A stretch of DNA of 64,000 bases from Prevotellaceae bacterium KH2P17. Lineage in GTDB: Bacteria > Bacteroidota > Bacteroidia > Bacteroidales > Bacteroidaceae. The notes beneath the pieces were generated by a model, which did no database searches, was not told where the DNA came from, and was given only the letters and a program-made list of their open reading frames with translations. The translations under genes were made by a program, and so were the position numbers. The DNA lies in NCBI GenBank assembly GCA_900199655.1, contig FZRE01000016.1, positions 1-64,000 on the forward strand. The letters run 5' to 3'. Below are positions 38,305-47,071 of the stretch, piece by piece (position 1 is the first letter of the stretch; every line of letters begins with the position of its first letter).

Positions 38305-40446
38305 ATGGCAGCATTAGGAAAAATCAGAAAGAGAGGCGTGATTCTTATCGGAATCATTGGTTTTGGCCTCTTTGCGTTCATCGCCGAGGAGCTGTTTCGT
38401 TCTTGCGAATCGACCAAGAACGACCAGCGCCAGCAGATAGGCGAAGTCTTAGGTGAGAAAATCAACGTGCAGGAATTCCAGAAACTGGTCGACGAGTACA
38501 GCGAAGTCATCAAGATGCAGCAGGGTACCGAGAGCCTGAACGAGGAACAGCTCAATCAGGTAAAGGACATGGTATGGAACACATTCGTCCAGACCCGTAT
38601 AGTGGAAGACGAAGCACAAAAGCTCGGCCTCACCGTTACCAACGAAGAGTTACAGAATATCCTGAAGGAAGGAACCAATCCCATGCTTCTCCAGACTCCG
38701 TTTGTCAACAGGCAGACAGGCCGTTTCGATGCCAATGCCCTGCAGAAGTTCCTGGCCGATTACAACAACCAGAAGAACGCCAACTCGCAGATGTCGCAGC
38801 AGTACGAAACCATTTATAAATACTGGACCTTTATTGAGAAAACTCTCCGTCAGCAAACGCTGGCTCAGAAGTATCAGAGTCTGCTGGCCCATTGCGTACT
38901 CTCCAACCCTGTAGAAGCCAAGATGGCATTCAAGGACGAGACCGAGGAAGCGCAGATACAGCTGGCCGCCTTCCCTTACAGCAGCATAGAGGACAGCAAG
39001 GTGAAGATAGCTGATGCCGACCTGAAGGCAAAGTACGAGGAACTCAAACCTCGTTTCAAGCAGTATGTGGAGAGCCGCGATATCAAGTATGTAGATATTG
39101 AGGTTGAACCGTCTGCACAGGATCGTCAGGCTCTGCAGAAGCAGTTTGCCGACTATACCAAGGATTTGGCTGCAGCTGCTGACCCTTCAGAGGTTGTGCG
39201 CAAGAGCACTTCGCTCATCAGCTACCTCGGCTTGCCGGTCACTAAAGAGGCTTTCCCGCAGGATATAGCACAGCGTCTCGACTCCATGACAGTAGGCCAG
39301 ACCTACGGCCCTGTTGAGAACAAGATGGACAACACCATGAACATTGTGAAGCTGGTTGCCAAAACGCAGCTGCCCGACTCCGTGCAGTACCGCATGATTC
39401 AGGTGCCCGGTACCACACCCGAGGCAGCTCGCAAGAGCGCTGACTCTATCTATACGGCTCTTGCTGCCGGTGCTGATTTCGAGGCAACCGCGAAGAAGTA
39501 TGGCCAGACGGGTGAAAAGCAGTGGCTCGTTACCGCTCAGTATCAGAACGCCCCTTCGCTTGACAAGGATACCAAGGGCTACCTGATGGCGCTCAACACG
39601 ATGGCTGTTAACGAGCTGAAGAACTATTCAATGACGCAGGGTAACCTCATCATTCAGGTGCTTGACCGCAAGGCAATGGTCAACAAGTACACCGCAGCCG
39701 TCATAAAGAAGCCCATTGAGTTCTCAAAAGACACTTACAGCGCAGCCTATAACAAGTTCAGCTCTTTCGTGAGCGCCAATCAAACTGCCGACGGCATTGT
39801 GAAAAACGCCCAGAAGAGCGGCTACCGCGTACAGGAAGCTAAGGATATAACCACCTCTACTCACTATCTGGCCGGCATTCACAGCACCCGCGAAGCCATG
39901 AAGTGGCTCTTCGAGGCCAGTGAGGGTGATGTTTCGCCCATGTACGAGTGCGGTGATAACAACCACCTGTTGGTGGTAGTATGCGAAAAAATACATCCTG
40001 CCGGCTTCCGTGGATTAAATGATCCGCAAGTTCGCGAGCTGGTGCAGGCTGAGGTTTTGAAAGACAAGAAGGCCGACATGCTGATGGACAAGGTCAAGGG
40101 AGTTACCTCACTTGCCGCCGCCAAAGGCAAGGGTGCCAAGACGGTTGATGTTAACCAAATTACTTTTGCAGCTCCCGTGTTTGTATCTATGACAGGTGCC
40201 AGCGAGCCCGCGTTGAGCGGCGCCGTAGCCGCAACGGCCAAGGGTAAGTTCAGCACTCAGCCAGTAAAGGGCAACGCCGGCGTTTATCTCTTCCAGGTTG
40301 TGAACAAGAGTACACATCAAACCAAGTTTGATGCCAAGGCGGAAGAAGCCAAGCTCGCACAGAAATACTTGCAGCTGGCCGGCAACTTTATGAATGAACT
40401 GTTTGTGAAGGCAAAGGTTGTAGACAACAGATACCTTTTCTTTTAG
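38305..40446 (+). CDS. Membrane-anchored peptidyl-prolyl isomerase (PpiD/SurA-like)
   Basis: A 713-residue periplasmic folding factor. One N-terminal membrane helix (VILIGIIGFGLFAFIAEELF, ~13-32) is followed by a SurA-type N-terminal chaperone region (~50-200, rich in Gln and charged helices) and then two regions resembling parvulin domains (~340-450, with SVQYRMIQVP; ~520-620). The overall size and single anchor match PpiD. It probably assists outer-membrane proteins such as the barrel encoded at the head of this cluster. A strong terminator follows at 40491. Confidence 0.85.
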   Translation: MAALGKIRKRGVILIGIIGFGLFAFIAEELFRSCESTKNDQRQQIGEVLGEKINVQEFQKLVDEYSEVIKMQQGTESLNEEQLNQVKDMVWNTFVQTRIVEDEAQKLGLTVTNEELQNILKEGTNPMLLQTPFVNRQTGRFDANALQKFLADYNNQKNANSQMSQQYETIYKYWTFIEKTLRQQTLAQKYQSLLAHCVLSNPVEAKMAFKDETEEAQIQLAAFPYSSIEDSKVKIADADLKAKYEELKPRFKQYVESRDIKYVDIEVEPSAQDRQALQKQFADYTKDLAAAADPSEVVRKSTSLISYLGLPVTKEAFPQDIAQRLDSMTVGQTYGPVENKMDNTMNIVKLVAKTQLPDSVQYRMIQVPGTTPEAARKSADSIYTALAAGADFEATAKKYGQTGEKQWLVTAQYQNAPSLDKDTKGYLMALNTMAVNELKNYSMTQGNLIIQVLDRKAMVNKYTAAVIKKPIEFSKDTYSAAYNKFSSFVSANQTADGIVKNAQKSGYRVQEAKDITTSTHYLAGIHSTREAMKWLFEASEGDVSPMYECGDNNHLLVVVCEKIHPAGFRGLNDPQVRELVQAEVLKDKKADMLMDKVKGVTSLAAAKGKGAKTVDVNQITFAAPVFVSMTGASEPALSGAVAATAKGKFSTQPVKGNAGVYLFQVVNKSTHQTKFDAKAEEAKLAQKYLQLAGNFMNELFVKAKVVDNRYLFF

Positions 40447-40490
40447 CAGTAGTGTGCTCCATGGGGAGCAGTAACTGAACAGAAAATACA

Positions 40491-40529
40491 AATAATCCCA
40501 ATGCCTTTATGGCGTTGGGATTATTTTTT
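40491..40529 (+). terminator. Terminator of the PpiD-like gene
   Basis: AATAATCCCAATGCC at 40491-40505 pairs with GGCGTTGGGATTATT at 40511-40525 (one T-G wobble), followed by a T-run. Confidence 0.88.
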
Positions 40530-40554
40530 GCGGTTCTCGAATGTGGTTATCGGT

Positions 40555-40636
40555 AACTTTTGACAAGTGTCGCATAATCGTGCGACAAGTGTCAAACGAT
40601 TATGCGACACTTGTCAAAAGTTGAATGATCAACTTT
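40555..40636. repeat. Family C element: large palindrome with three 22-bp-spaced dyads
   Basis: The bases 40555-40580 are the exact reverse complement of 40597-40622 (26-bp arms, 16-bp centre). Within it the 10-bp dyad GACAAGTGTC or its complement GACACTTGTC recurs at 40562, 40584 and 40606, exactly 22 bp apart. A separate dyad AAAGTTGA/TCAACTTT (40617-40624 and 40629-40636) follows. It lies between convergent genes, after the terminator. Confidence 0.93.
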
Positions 40637-40666
40637 CTGAAGTTCAAAAAAGGTGGCAGAAACAGG

Positions 40667-42730
40667 TCACTTGCTGCGGCGGCTACGCCCCTGCCTGTTT
40701 CCGGAGTGAGTCTTTCCGCCAGTTGCCTTTCGGCGATTTGCCGGCGTGAAGTTTGGATTGAATGAATGTTTGGTGCCCTGATCCCCGCCTGTCGGAGAAC
40801 TGCCAATGGCTTTTGAGTCATAGCTCACTTGCGGATGCCTTATCGAGTTACCGTCATATAGTCTTCCGATGAGATCCGCCCGTCCTATTCGTTTGAGCTC
40901 CTGCTCTATGTTCCTGCGTTCTTCATGCTTGTACCAGAAGAAGAATTGCCGTTGCGAGAGCTTTTCTTTCGGCGTTTTAGCACTGAATACAGGCTCCAGG
41001 GTATATGGATCGTAGCCGGTGTACCAGGTTTCGGTGCTGACTGTCATGGGGGTAGGGGTGAAGTCCTGAACCTGTTCGAGATGAAAGTCAAGCCCTTTGG
41101 TGATAACAGCCAGCTCGGCCATGTCTTCTTCTTTGCATCCGGGGTGGCTGCTGATGAAATAAGGGATAATCTGCTGGCGTAGGTTCTCCCTTTTGTTTAT
41201 GTCGTCAAATATCCTTTTAAATTCGTAGAATTGCTTGAAAGAAGGTTTTCTCATCAGCTTCAGTACTCTGTCTGATGTGTGCTCGGGAGCCACCTTCAGT
41301 CTTCCGCTTACATGTTTGGTTATCAGTTCCCGTGTGTATTGCCTGGCGGCTTCGTTGCTTTTTTCATCCTTGCTTTTGTGCAATAGCAAATCATATCTTA
41401 CTCCGCTCCCAATGAAACTCTTCTTTATTCCGGGCAAAGCGTCAACGGCGTGATATATATCAAGCAACTTACTGTGGTCTGTATTCAAGTTCGGACAAAT
41501 CTCCGGATGAATACATGAGGGGCGTTTGCAGTGCTCGCAAGCCTTCAGGTTGCGTCCTTGCATTCCGTACATGTTGGCCGAGGGACCTCCAAGGTCGGAA
41601 AGATAGCCTTTAAAATCAGGCATTCGGGTAATCTGATCCACTTCTTTGAGTATGCTTTCTTTTGACCTGCAAGTGATGAACTTGCCCTGATGTGCTGATA
41701 TCGTGCAGAATGCACAGCCCCCAAAACACCCGCGATGGATGTTTACGGAGAACTTAATCATCTCGTAAGCCGGAATGGTTTTGCCTTTATACTTTGGGTG
41801 CGGCATCCTTGTATATGGCAGGTCATAGGAAGCATCAAGCTCGGGTGTTGTCAAGGGAGGATATGGAGGATTTACCACAGCATACATTCCGCCCACTGCC
41901 TGCAACAGCCGCTGGGCGTGTATCTTATTGGATTCTTCTTCTATATGACGGAAGTTATCAGCTTCTGCCTTCTTGCTCTGCAGGCATTCCTCGTGACTGT
42001 GCAGTACAATATCATTGTCGGTTATTCCTCCGGGAATATCCTCTTCTTTGCTCAGGTAGACAGTTTGAGGAATCTCTCTGATTTCTTTCATCTTTCGCCC
42101 TTTGTCGAGTTCCTTGCACAGTTGCAGCGTCGGCTTTTCGCCCATGCCGTAGATGATAAGATCGCCTCCAGAATCACACAGGATGCAACGCATGAGTTTG
42201 TTCTGCCAGTAGTCGTAGTGAGTCAGTCGTCGCAAGGAGGCTTCAATCCCTCCAAGTACAACGGGAACGTCCGGATATAACTTCTTGAGTATCTGCGTAT
42301 AGACTATTGTCGGGTAATCGGGTCTCATGTTGTGGCGTGCATCGGGACTGTAGGCATCTTCGCTTCGGAGTCTTCTGTTCGCAGTGTATCTGTTCACCAT
42401 TGAGTCCATGGCTCCGGGAGCTATTCCAAAGAACAGTCTCGGACGGCCTAACTTCTTGAAATCCCTATAATCTCCATGCCAATCGGGTTGCGGAACTATG
42501 GCCACTTTATAGCCATTTGCTTCCAGTATGCGCCCTATGACAGCAGCCCCAAAGGCGGGATGGTCGATATAGGCGTCACCGGAGAACAGTATGACATCGA
42601 GCTGTTGCCAGCCCCGTAAGTCACATTCCTTCCTGGTAGTAGGAAGGAAGTCTGTAAGCTGAAATCTTGCAGTTACGTTATCTGTCTTCAAAGGGTTATG
42701 GTCTGTATTAGCAGTCTTACTCAGCTTCAT
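40667..42730 (-). CDS. YgiQ-family radical SAM protein
   Basis: 687 residues. The radical SAM [4Fe-4S] motif CxxxCxxC is in RGCFGGCAFCTISAHQG (~330). An N-terminal B12-binding-like Rossmann region (~40-200, QLDVILFSGDAYIDHP, VVLGGIEASLRRLTHYDYW) and an extra Cys cluster CEHCKRPSCIHPEICPNL (~400) fit the UPF0313/YgiQ family. The C-terminus is a low-complexity basic tail (Gly/Arg/Lys/Ser). The reaction is unknown for the family. The start overlaps the preceding 108-residue gene by 14 bp, implying coupling. Confidence 0.9.
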   Translation of the reverse strand: MKLSKTANTDHNPLKTDNVTARFQLTDFLPTTRKECDLRGWQQLDVILFSGDAYIDHPAFGAAVIGRILEANGYKVAIVPQPDWHGDYRDFKKLGRPRLFFGIAPGAMDSMVNRYTANRRLRSEDAYSPDARHNMRPDYPTIVYTQILKKLYPDVPVVLGGIEASLRRLTHYDYWQNKLMRCILCDSGGDLIIYGMGEKPTLQLCKELDKGRKMKEIREIPQTVYLSKEEDIPGGITDNDIVLHSHEECLQSKKAEADNFRHIEEESNKIHAQRLLQAVGGMYAVVNPPYPPLTTPELDASYDLPYTRMPHPKYKGKTIPAYEMIKFSVNIHRGCFGGCAFCTISAHQGKFITCRSKESILKEVDQITRMPDFKGYLSDLGGPSANMYGMQGRNLKACEHCKRPSCIHPEICPNLNTDHSKLLDIYHAVDALPGIKKSFIGSGVRYDLLLHKSKDEKSNEAARQYTRELITKHVSGRLKVAPEHTSDRVLKLMRKPSFKQFYEFKRIFDDINKRENLRQQIIPYFISSHPGCKEEDMAELAVITKGLDFHLEQVQDFTPTPMTVSTETWYTGYDPYTLEPVFSAKTPKEKLSQRQFFFWYKHEERRNIEQELKRIGRADLIGRLYDGNSIRHPQVSYDSKAIGSSPTGGDQGTKHSFNPNFTPANRRKATGGKTHSGNRQGRSRRSK

Positions 42731-43043
42731 TGTCCTGCGTCACCTTTTGCTTGCCTCTCCATTCTATATAGAGCAGCACCAGCTGATGCAGGCCGAAAGC
42801 CTTCATATTGTTATTGTAGATTACATCTAAGCAAAGGTCGAGCAGGGCTTTGTCCTTGCCTGCCTCCGACTCCAGCATAGAGCGGACGTTGAATTTCAAC
42901 TTGTCGAGCACGGTTTCGTCAATGATGCCGCTACTGTCTACAAGATTTTTGAGCAGCGAGTATTTCTCGAGTGTCTGCAAATGTTCGTCAGAAACTTCGA
43001 TGCTTCTGGTTCCTGACTGGTTGGCTTGAATTTTGTACATCAT
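42717..43043 (-). CDS. Conserved-looking 108-residue cytoplasmic protein
   Basis: No signal peptide or membrane segment. The sequence is helical and charged (SDEHLQTLEKYSLLKNLVDSS, LDLCLDVIYNNNMKAFGLHQLVLLYIEWRG). I do not recognise the family. Two adjacent ATGs (43043 and 43040) are possible starts. It lies 14 bp after the amidase gene and overlaps ygiQ by 14 bp, so it is part of the same minus-strand operon. Confidence 0.75.
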   Translation of the reverse strand: MMYKIQANQSGTRSIEVSDEHLQTLEKYSLLKNLVDSSGIIDETVLDKLKFNVRSMLESEAGKDKALLDLCLDVIYNNNMKAFGLHQLVLLYIEWRGKQKVTQDNEAE

Positions 43044-43057
43044 ATTTATGTTTTAAG

Positions 43058-45961
43058 TTATTTCAAGAGAAAGTCTAATATTCCGTGCATGATGGAGTTC
43101 CGTGTTGCCTGTGAAGTAATGCACTCGAAAGGAAATCCCATCACGAAACTTCTGTGGTCATTTCCACGATAGGCAACGCCAGCACTTTGGCCGTCGGCGT
43201 ATAGCATGGAGCTGTATGCAGGCGCCAAGGGTTGGAGCACTTCGGGATGAACAGCGGCATAGTGCTTAGCGTTCAGGCTGCGATAAATGTCGAAGTCAAG
43301 TCCCAGACCTTTGATGATGGGAGATGATGTCAGCGTGTCAGTTACCATGTAGTTTGCTTTCAGCGTATTGGCCAAAAAGTCCTTCTCTGTTGAAGACAAC
43401 ATGTCGGAGCCTATGTAAGAACCACTGACAAGCAGATTGCCATGTCGGGAAACGTACTCCGTGAACATTTTTTGCATCCGGACAGAGAAAGTCTTGTAAT
43501 ATTCCAGCGCATGACGGTCGTATTTTTCAAGTCCCAAGAGGTAATCTACACAAGGATAATCGGACAGATTGGTAGTTCCCGTCTCCACAGCTTGCTTCGA
43601 ACAGCTTACAATATTGTATGATTTCGTACTGGCAATGGCATCGGCATGCGTGCGAACATAGTTGAAGTCGTTGCCTGCAATGAAATGGCCGGCAAGTTCG
43701 TCGCCTCCGTAACCTAACCCGCCGGGGCCTTCTGTCCCCATGTCTTTTTTCTCATAAAACTGTTGCTGTCCGTTCCACCCGGCAGTCAGTCCGTAACTTA
43801 CGCCTTCATCCTTGTTCAAGTCAAAGCCCTGTCTGTCTGCATTGTCAATAATGGCGGGGGCTGAAAGACGGTTGAATCCGTTAACTATCAAAACCGTTTT
43901 GGATGCCTCGGGCTGATAGTAGGCAGAAAGTACCGCCGTCGGGAAGCTCTCGCCGCCTCTGTTCACAGCTGTAACTTTAAAGTTGTACATCACACCGGGT
44001 TCCAATTCTATTGTATAGCTGCTTTTCTTCGTGCTAACTCCGTTGTCGAAACCGCTTGTACCCGTTGCCATGTAAACGTTGTAGGAGGTGGGCGTTGCGG
44101 TTGATTCGAATTCGTCCTTCTGCGGTGCCCAGTTTAATTCTACCTTATTTCTTTCAACAAATCTGATATTAAAATTGACGGGTTGCAGGGGCTGCACCAC
44201 GTAGCGGCATCCGTGTTGAGTGGCTATGAAGCGCAATATCGTTTTGTAGATGGAGCGTGCCAATGTGAATTTGAAGTTGGGGTCTTGGCCATAAACCATA
44301 TCAGGAAAACTCTGGTGTGACAAGGTTTCCAGAATTGCTGATGGCACTTCAGGCTTTCGGGTCTCAGAATAGTTGCGATCCCAGAGGTAGCGTTTGTTCC
44401 AAATCTTGTATTTGTTCTTGATATCGCGGGTAACTCCTTCAAGCAAAGTGCGGGCAAAGTTCTTGGAAGCCATGCGCGAGATACCCGAGTTGAGTTTACC
44501 GTCATTGAAGCGGGTCGTGCAGATGGCCAAAGAGCCCACAAGGCTCTGGCCGTCTCTCTCGTAGCCTGCATCGCTGTGAACTGCCAAGGAAAGTTCGATG
44601 GGAACACCCTTTCCCTGCAGGGATGGGACATAGCAGGAGCCTCCGGCCAGCCAGTTCGTCATATCTGACCTTACGTTAATGTCGTCGGCGTAATCGTCTG
44701 CACCGTTTTTGCCACTGTACACAGAGTAGGGGGCACCGGCCCACTGTGCATAATATCTGGCTCCTTCAAGCGTTCTCGGCAATCCGCTAATGGTGCCACC
44801 TCTTTCTATATTGCCCATTCCGCCGCCTATTCTGACTGCATCGGCAGTTACTATGCCGCGATGGGATGATTTTGTTGTGAGCACTACACGGTTGTACTGA
44901 TTGTTCCCTTTGTCAAAATCGAAAGTTCCCAAATACACCCACGTGCCGCCACCTATCCGTTGATTGACTTTGAAATGAGTTTCAACGCCCTTGTGAAAAA
45001 CGATGTATTCGGCATCCGGAATGCTTTTGGGCAGCGATTGGTAGCTGATATACACAGCGTAATTCCCTTCTTCCGGAATATTTGGCTGATAGGTTACGAG
45101 GCTTATCTTGGAATTACTTTTCGTGGCATCCATCATCCGTGCCGTGCCTGCCTCAAAGGGATTCTCGTTGTTGTGATACACACCGGCGTGTGATTTAAAT
45201 CCTCTCGTACCGGTAGTTGTCCATGAACCTTTGTTTGCATACTCCGAATAGCTGGAGCCGGGGCCGGAACCATCGTTGTCAATGATAATCTCGTTGGTTT
45301 GCCAGTCTCGTTCCCGTGGTGTAAATACAACGGCTCCGGCATTTTGAAGCATTGGGATGAGATAGGGGATGACGATGGTTTGTGTGAACAGATCCTCCGT
45401 AGTGCCAAATAGATTGGGGCGTTGCCAGACCCATTTTAGCTTGTTCTGGTCATAATACCTTCCGTGACTGGCCCATACAGACAGATGTCTGTTACTCAAA
45501 CCATGAGTAATCTTGTTGGGTCTCGACACATTCTTTACCCACGGTTCGCCCTTGTAATCAATGTCACCCCATGCCTGCGTAACGCCGTCGTTAACTGATA
45601 CAAGGTCGGGCACTAACTCTTCTATGGTCATGCCGTTAGTAACAATGCGGATTTTATAGTCATCATGCGGGTTGGGAAGAATCCTTCGGATTTTTCCATA
45701 TATGTCCTTAACGGTGCGTGCCGTAAACTCCTGAGCGGCAAAATAGTCGTTGGCAGTTATCGTAACCGTTTTGGCAGAGTCGTCTACTTTATACGCCACC
45801 ATCCTGGCTTGCTGATACTGACGGCTGTCCTTGGGTCTGTAGGAAAGAAAATAGTTGTTGAGCCGTCCCACCGTCTTTTCCGGAAGGACGGTCTGTTGAC
45901 CCCACAGGCTCGAATGGAAAAGGAGACATGTCGTTATCAGGAAAACAATCTTTCTGTTCAT
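43058..45961 (-). CDS. Secreted N-acetylmuramoyl-L-alanine amidase-like protein with golvesin and FnIII domains
   Basis: 967 residues, often annotated xanthan lyase in this phylum, but the motifs point to a zinc amidase. A signal peptide (MNRKIVFLITTCLLFHSSLWG) is followed by an Amidase_3-like domain interrupted by a golvesin-type beta domain. First His region: LSVWASHGRYYD (~165). Golvesin: GNYAVYISYQSLP to GTWVYLGTFDFDKGNNQYNRVVL (~290-370). Second His: LAVHSDAGYE (~460). Catalytic Glu: VPSAILETLSHQSFPDM (~540). An FnIII domain (~620-710) and a ~240-residue C-terminal flavodoxin-like domain follow. It probably trims peptidoglycan outside the inner membrane. The upstream acyltransferase stop is 1 bp away. 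Confidence 0.75.
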   Translation of the reverse strand: MNRKIVFLITTCLLFHSSLWGQQTVLPEKTVGRLNNYFLSYRPKDSRQYQQARMVAYKVDDSAKTVTITANDYFAAQEFTARTVKDIYGKIRRILPNPHDDYKIRIVTNGMTIEELVPDLVSVNDGVTQAWGDIDYKGEPWVKNVSRPNKITHGLSNRHLSVWASHGRYYDQNKLKWVWQRPNLFGTTEDLFTQTIVIPYLIPMLQNAGAVVFTPRERDWQTNEIIIDNDGSGPGSSYSEYANKGSWTTTGTRGFKSHAGVYHNNENPFEAGTARMMDATKSNSKISLVTYQPNIPEEGNYAVYISYQSLPKSIPDAEYIVFHKGVETHFKVNQRIGGGTWVYLGTFDFDKGNNQYNRVVLTTKSSHRGIVTADAVRIGGGMGNIERGGTISGLPRTLEGARYYAQWAGAPYSVYSGKNGADDYADDINVRSDMTNWLAGGSCYVPSLQGKGVPIELSLAVHSDAGYERDGQSLVGSLAICTTRFNDGKLNSGISRMASKNFARTLLEGVTRDIKNKYKIWNKRYLWDRNYSETRKPEVPSAILETLSHQSFPDMVYGQDPNFKFTLARSIYKTILRFIATQHGCRYVVQPLQPVNFNIRFVERNKVELNWAPQKDEFESTATPTSYNVYMATGTSGFDNGVSTKKSSYTIELEPGVMYNFKVTAVNRGGESFPTAVLSAYYQPEASKTVLIVNGFNRLSAPAIIDNADRQGFDLNKDEGVSYGLTAGWNGQQQFYEKKDMGTEGPGGLGYGGDELAGHFIAGNDFNYVRTHADAIASTKSYNIVSCSKQAVETGTTNLSDYPCVDYLLGLEKYDRHALEYYKTFSVRMQKMFTEYVSRHGNLLVSGSYIGSDMLSSTEKDFLANTLKANYMVTDTLTSSPIIKGLGLDFDIYRSLNAKHYAAVHPEVLQPLAPAYSSMLYADGQSAGVAYRGNDHRSFVMGFPFECITSQATRNSIMHGILDFLLK

Positions 45962-45962
45962 C

Positions 45963-46517
45963 TTATATCTCTCCGGTTGTAAATAGCTCGGGTCTTTTGC
46001 CCTTGAAATCCGTAAAATACAGTTTTATCTCCCTCATTTCTTTCTCAAAGTCGCCTGTCGGCACAAAGCTCTTCGTACACCGGATGAGTTTCTTTTCATA
46101 GTCTACACCATAGAGCAGGATGGGAATTTTAGCTTTCAGTGCGATGAAATAAAAGCCTTTCTTCCATTCCGGATTAAGTGAGCGGGTTCCTTCCGGGGTG
46201 ATGCAGAGGTGGAACACCTTGCTCTGTGCAGCCTGCCCGGCGAGATGGTCGGTCATACTTGTATGCTTGCTCCGCCAAACGGGTATGCCGCCAATGGCTC
46301 TGAAGAAAGAGCCCAAGGGGCCTATGAACCATTCCTTTTTCATCAGGAAGTTGCTCTTCAAGTCTTCGGCACGCATGTAGAGCTGTCCGATAACGAAGTC
46401 CCAGTTACTTGTATGGGGAGCCAGGCAGATGATGTACTTGTCAGGATGAGCTACGGTAATTTCCTTTGTCCATCCCATGCGCTTGTACAAGAGCCATTTA
46501 CAAAATTGTTGCAACAT
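45963..46517 (-). CDS. 1-acyl-glycerol-phosphate acyltransferase-like protein (PlsC family)
   Basis: 184 residues with the acyltransferase motif HX4D in APHTSNWDFVIG (~33-44), a binding motif PVWRSK (~75) and ITPEGTRSLNPEWKKGF (~108-124). The family transfers acyl chains to glycerol-phosphate-type acceptors at the membrane. It is shorter than full PlsC (about 240 residues), lacks a clear N-terminal helix and may act on a different lipid acceptor. It sits between a 90-residue gene (27-bp gap) and the amidase (1-bp gap), in one operon. Confidence 0.85.
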   Translation of the reverse strand: MLQQFCKWLLYKRMGWTKEITVAHPDKYIICLAPHTSNWDFVIGQLYMRAEDLKSNFLMKKEWFIGPLGSFFRAIGGIPVWRSKHTSMTDHLAGQAAQSKVFHLCITPEGTRSLNPEWKKGFYFIALKAKIPILLYGVDYEKKLIRCTKSFVPTGDFEKEMREIKLYFTDFKGKRPELFTTGEI

Positions 46518-46544
46518 CAGCTGTGTGAATTAAATAGGGTTGGG

Positions 46545-46817
46545 TTAGCCAATGTTTTTTATTTGGTCGATAATCTCCGAAACTTCTTCGTTGAATTTCT
46601 TAATCAAGTCCTGGTAATATGCTTTCTGCTTGATGCCCGGTTCGGGATGTGAGATGCGGCTGATATAATGGTTGTGAACTACCAAAATGGAGTTAAGCAA
46701 GGCGTTCATGTTTTCGTCGTTCTGCTTTCCGGTGTAAAGATAAGCAGCTACACATTCTGCAAAGAGGTCGCTGCACACATAGTTAATGGTGCGCTTCAAA
46801 TTTCTTTTATTTGCCAT
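46545..46817 (-). CDS. 90-residue helical cytoplasmic protein of unknown function
   Basis: The sequence is all-helical in character: NLKRTINYVCSDLFAECVAAYLYTG, NMNALLNSILVVHNHYISRISHPEPG, KFNEEVSEIIDQIKNIG. No signal peptide or catalytic motif is seen and I cannot name the family. It is the first gene of the five-gene minus-strand operon ending in ygiQ, with a promoter box at 46840-46847. Confidence 0.75.
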   Translation of the reverse strand: MANKRNLKRTINYVCSDLFAECVAAYLYTGKQNDENMNALLNSILVVHNHYISRISHPEPGIKQKAYYQDLIKKFNEEVSEIIDQIKNIG

Positions 46818-46839
46818 AGTCGTATTCTGTTATTCACCC

Positions 46840-46847
46840 CAAAGATA
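46840..46847 (-). promoter_or_regulatory. -7 promoter box of the acyltransferase-amidase-ygiQ operon
   Basis: Reads TATCTTTG on the minus strand, 23 bp before the ATG of the first gene. Confidence 0.55.
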
Positions 46848-46942
46848 GGTAAAAAATCCAGATCGGCAAGAGGTAATGCGAAAAAAATGTTTCCAAAGTT
46901 CGATTTCTTTCTTTTTTCTTTCCTTATATCAAGTAAAAGAAG

Positions 46943-46950
46943 TAATTTTG
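46943..46950 (+). promoter_or_regulatory. -7 promoter box for pfp
   Basis: TAATTTTG, about 120 bp before the pfp ATG, so the leader is long; I see no strong structure in it. Confidence 0.5.
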
Positions 46951-47071
46951 CATCTAAATATAAGGCTCCCGTCTCGTTGCAATCGCAGGGTCTGCAAGTG
47001 CGGGGCTGTTATATTTCTTTTTATGGACAAGCGTAAAAATTGTCTAATATTTATATAAACTATAAGGTAAA

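Noticed and set aside
46876..47058. 60-residue ORF in the pfp leader
   Set aside because: Low-complexity Phe/Leu/Lys composition over the promoter region; no ribosome binding site or family.
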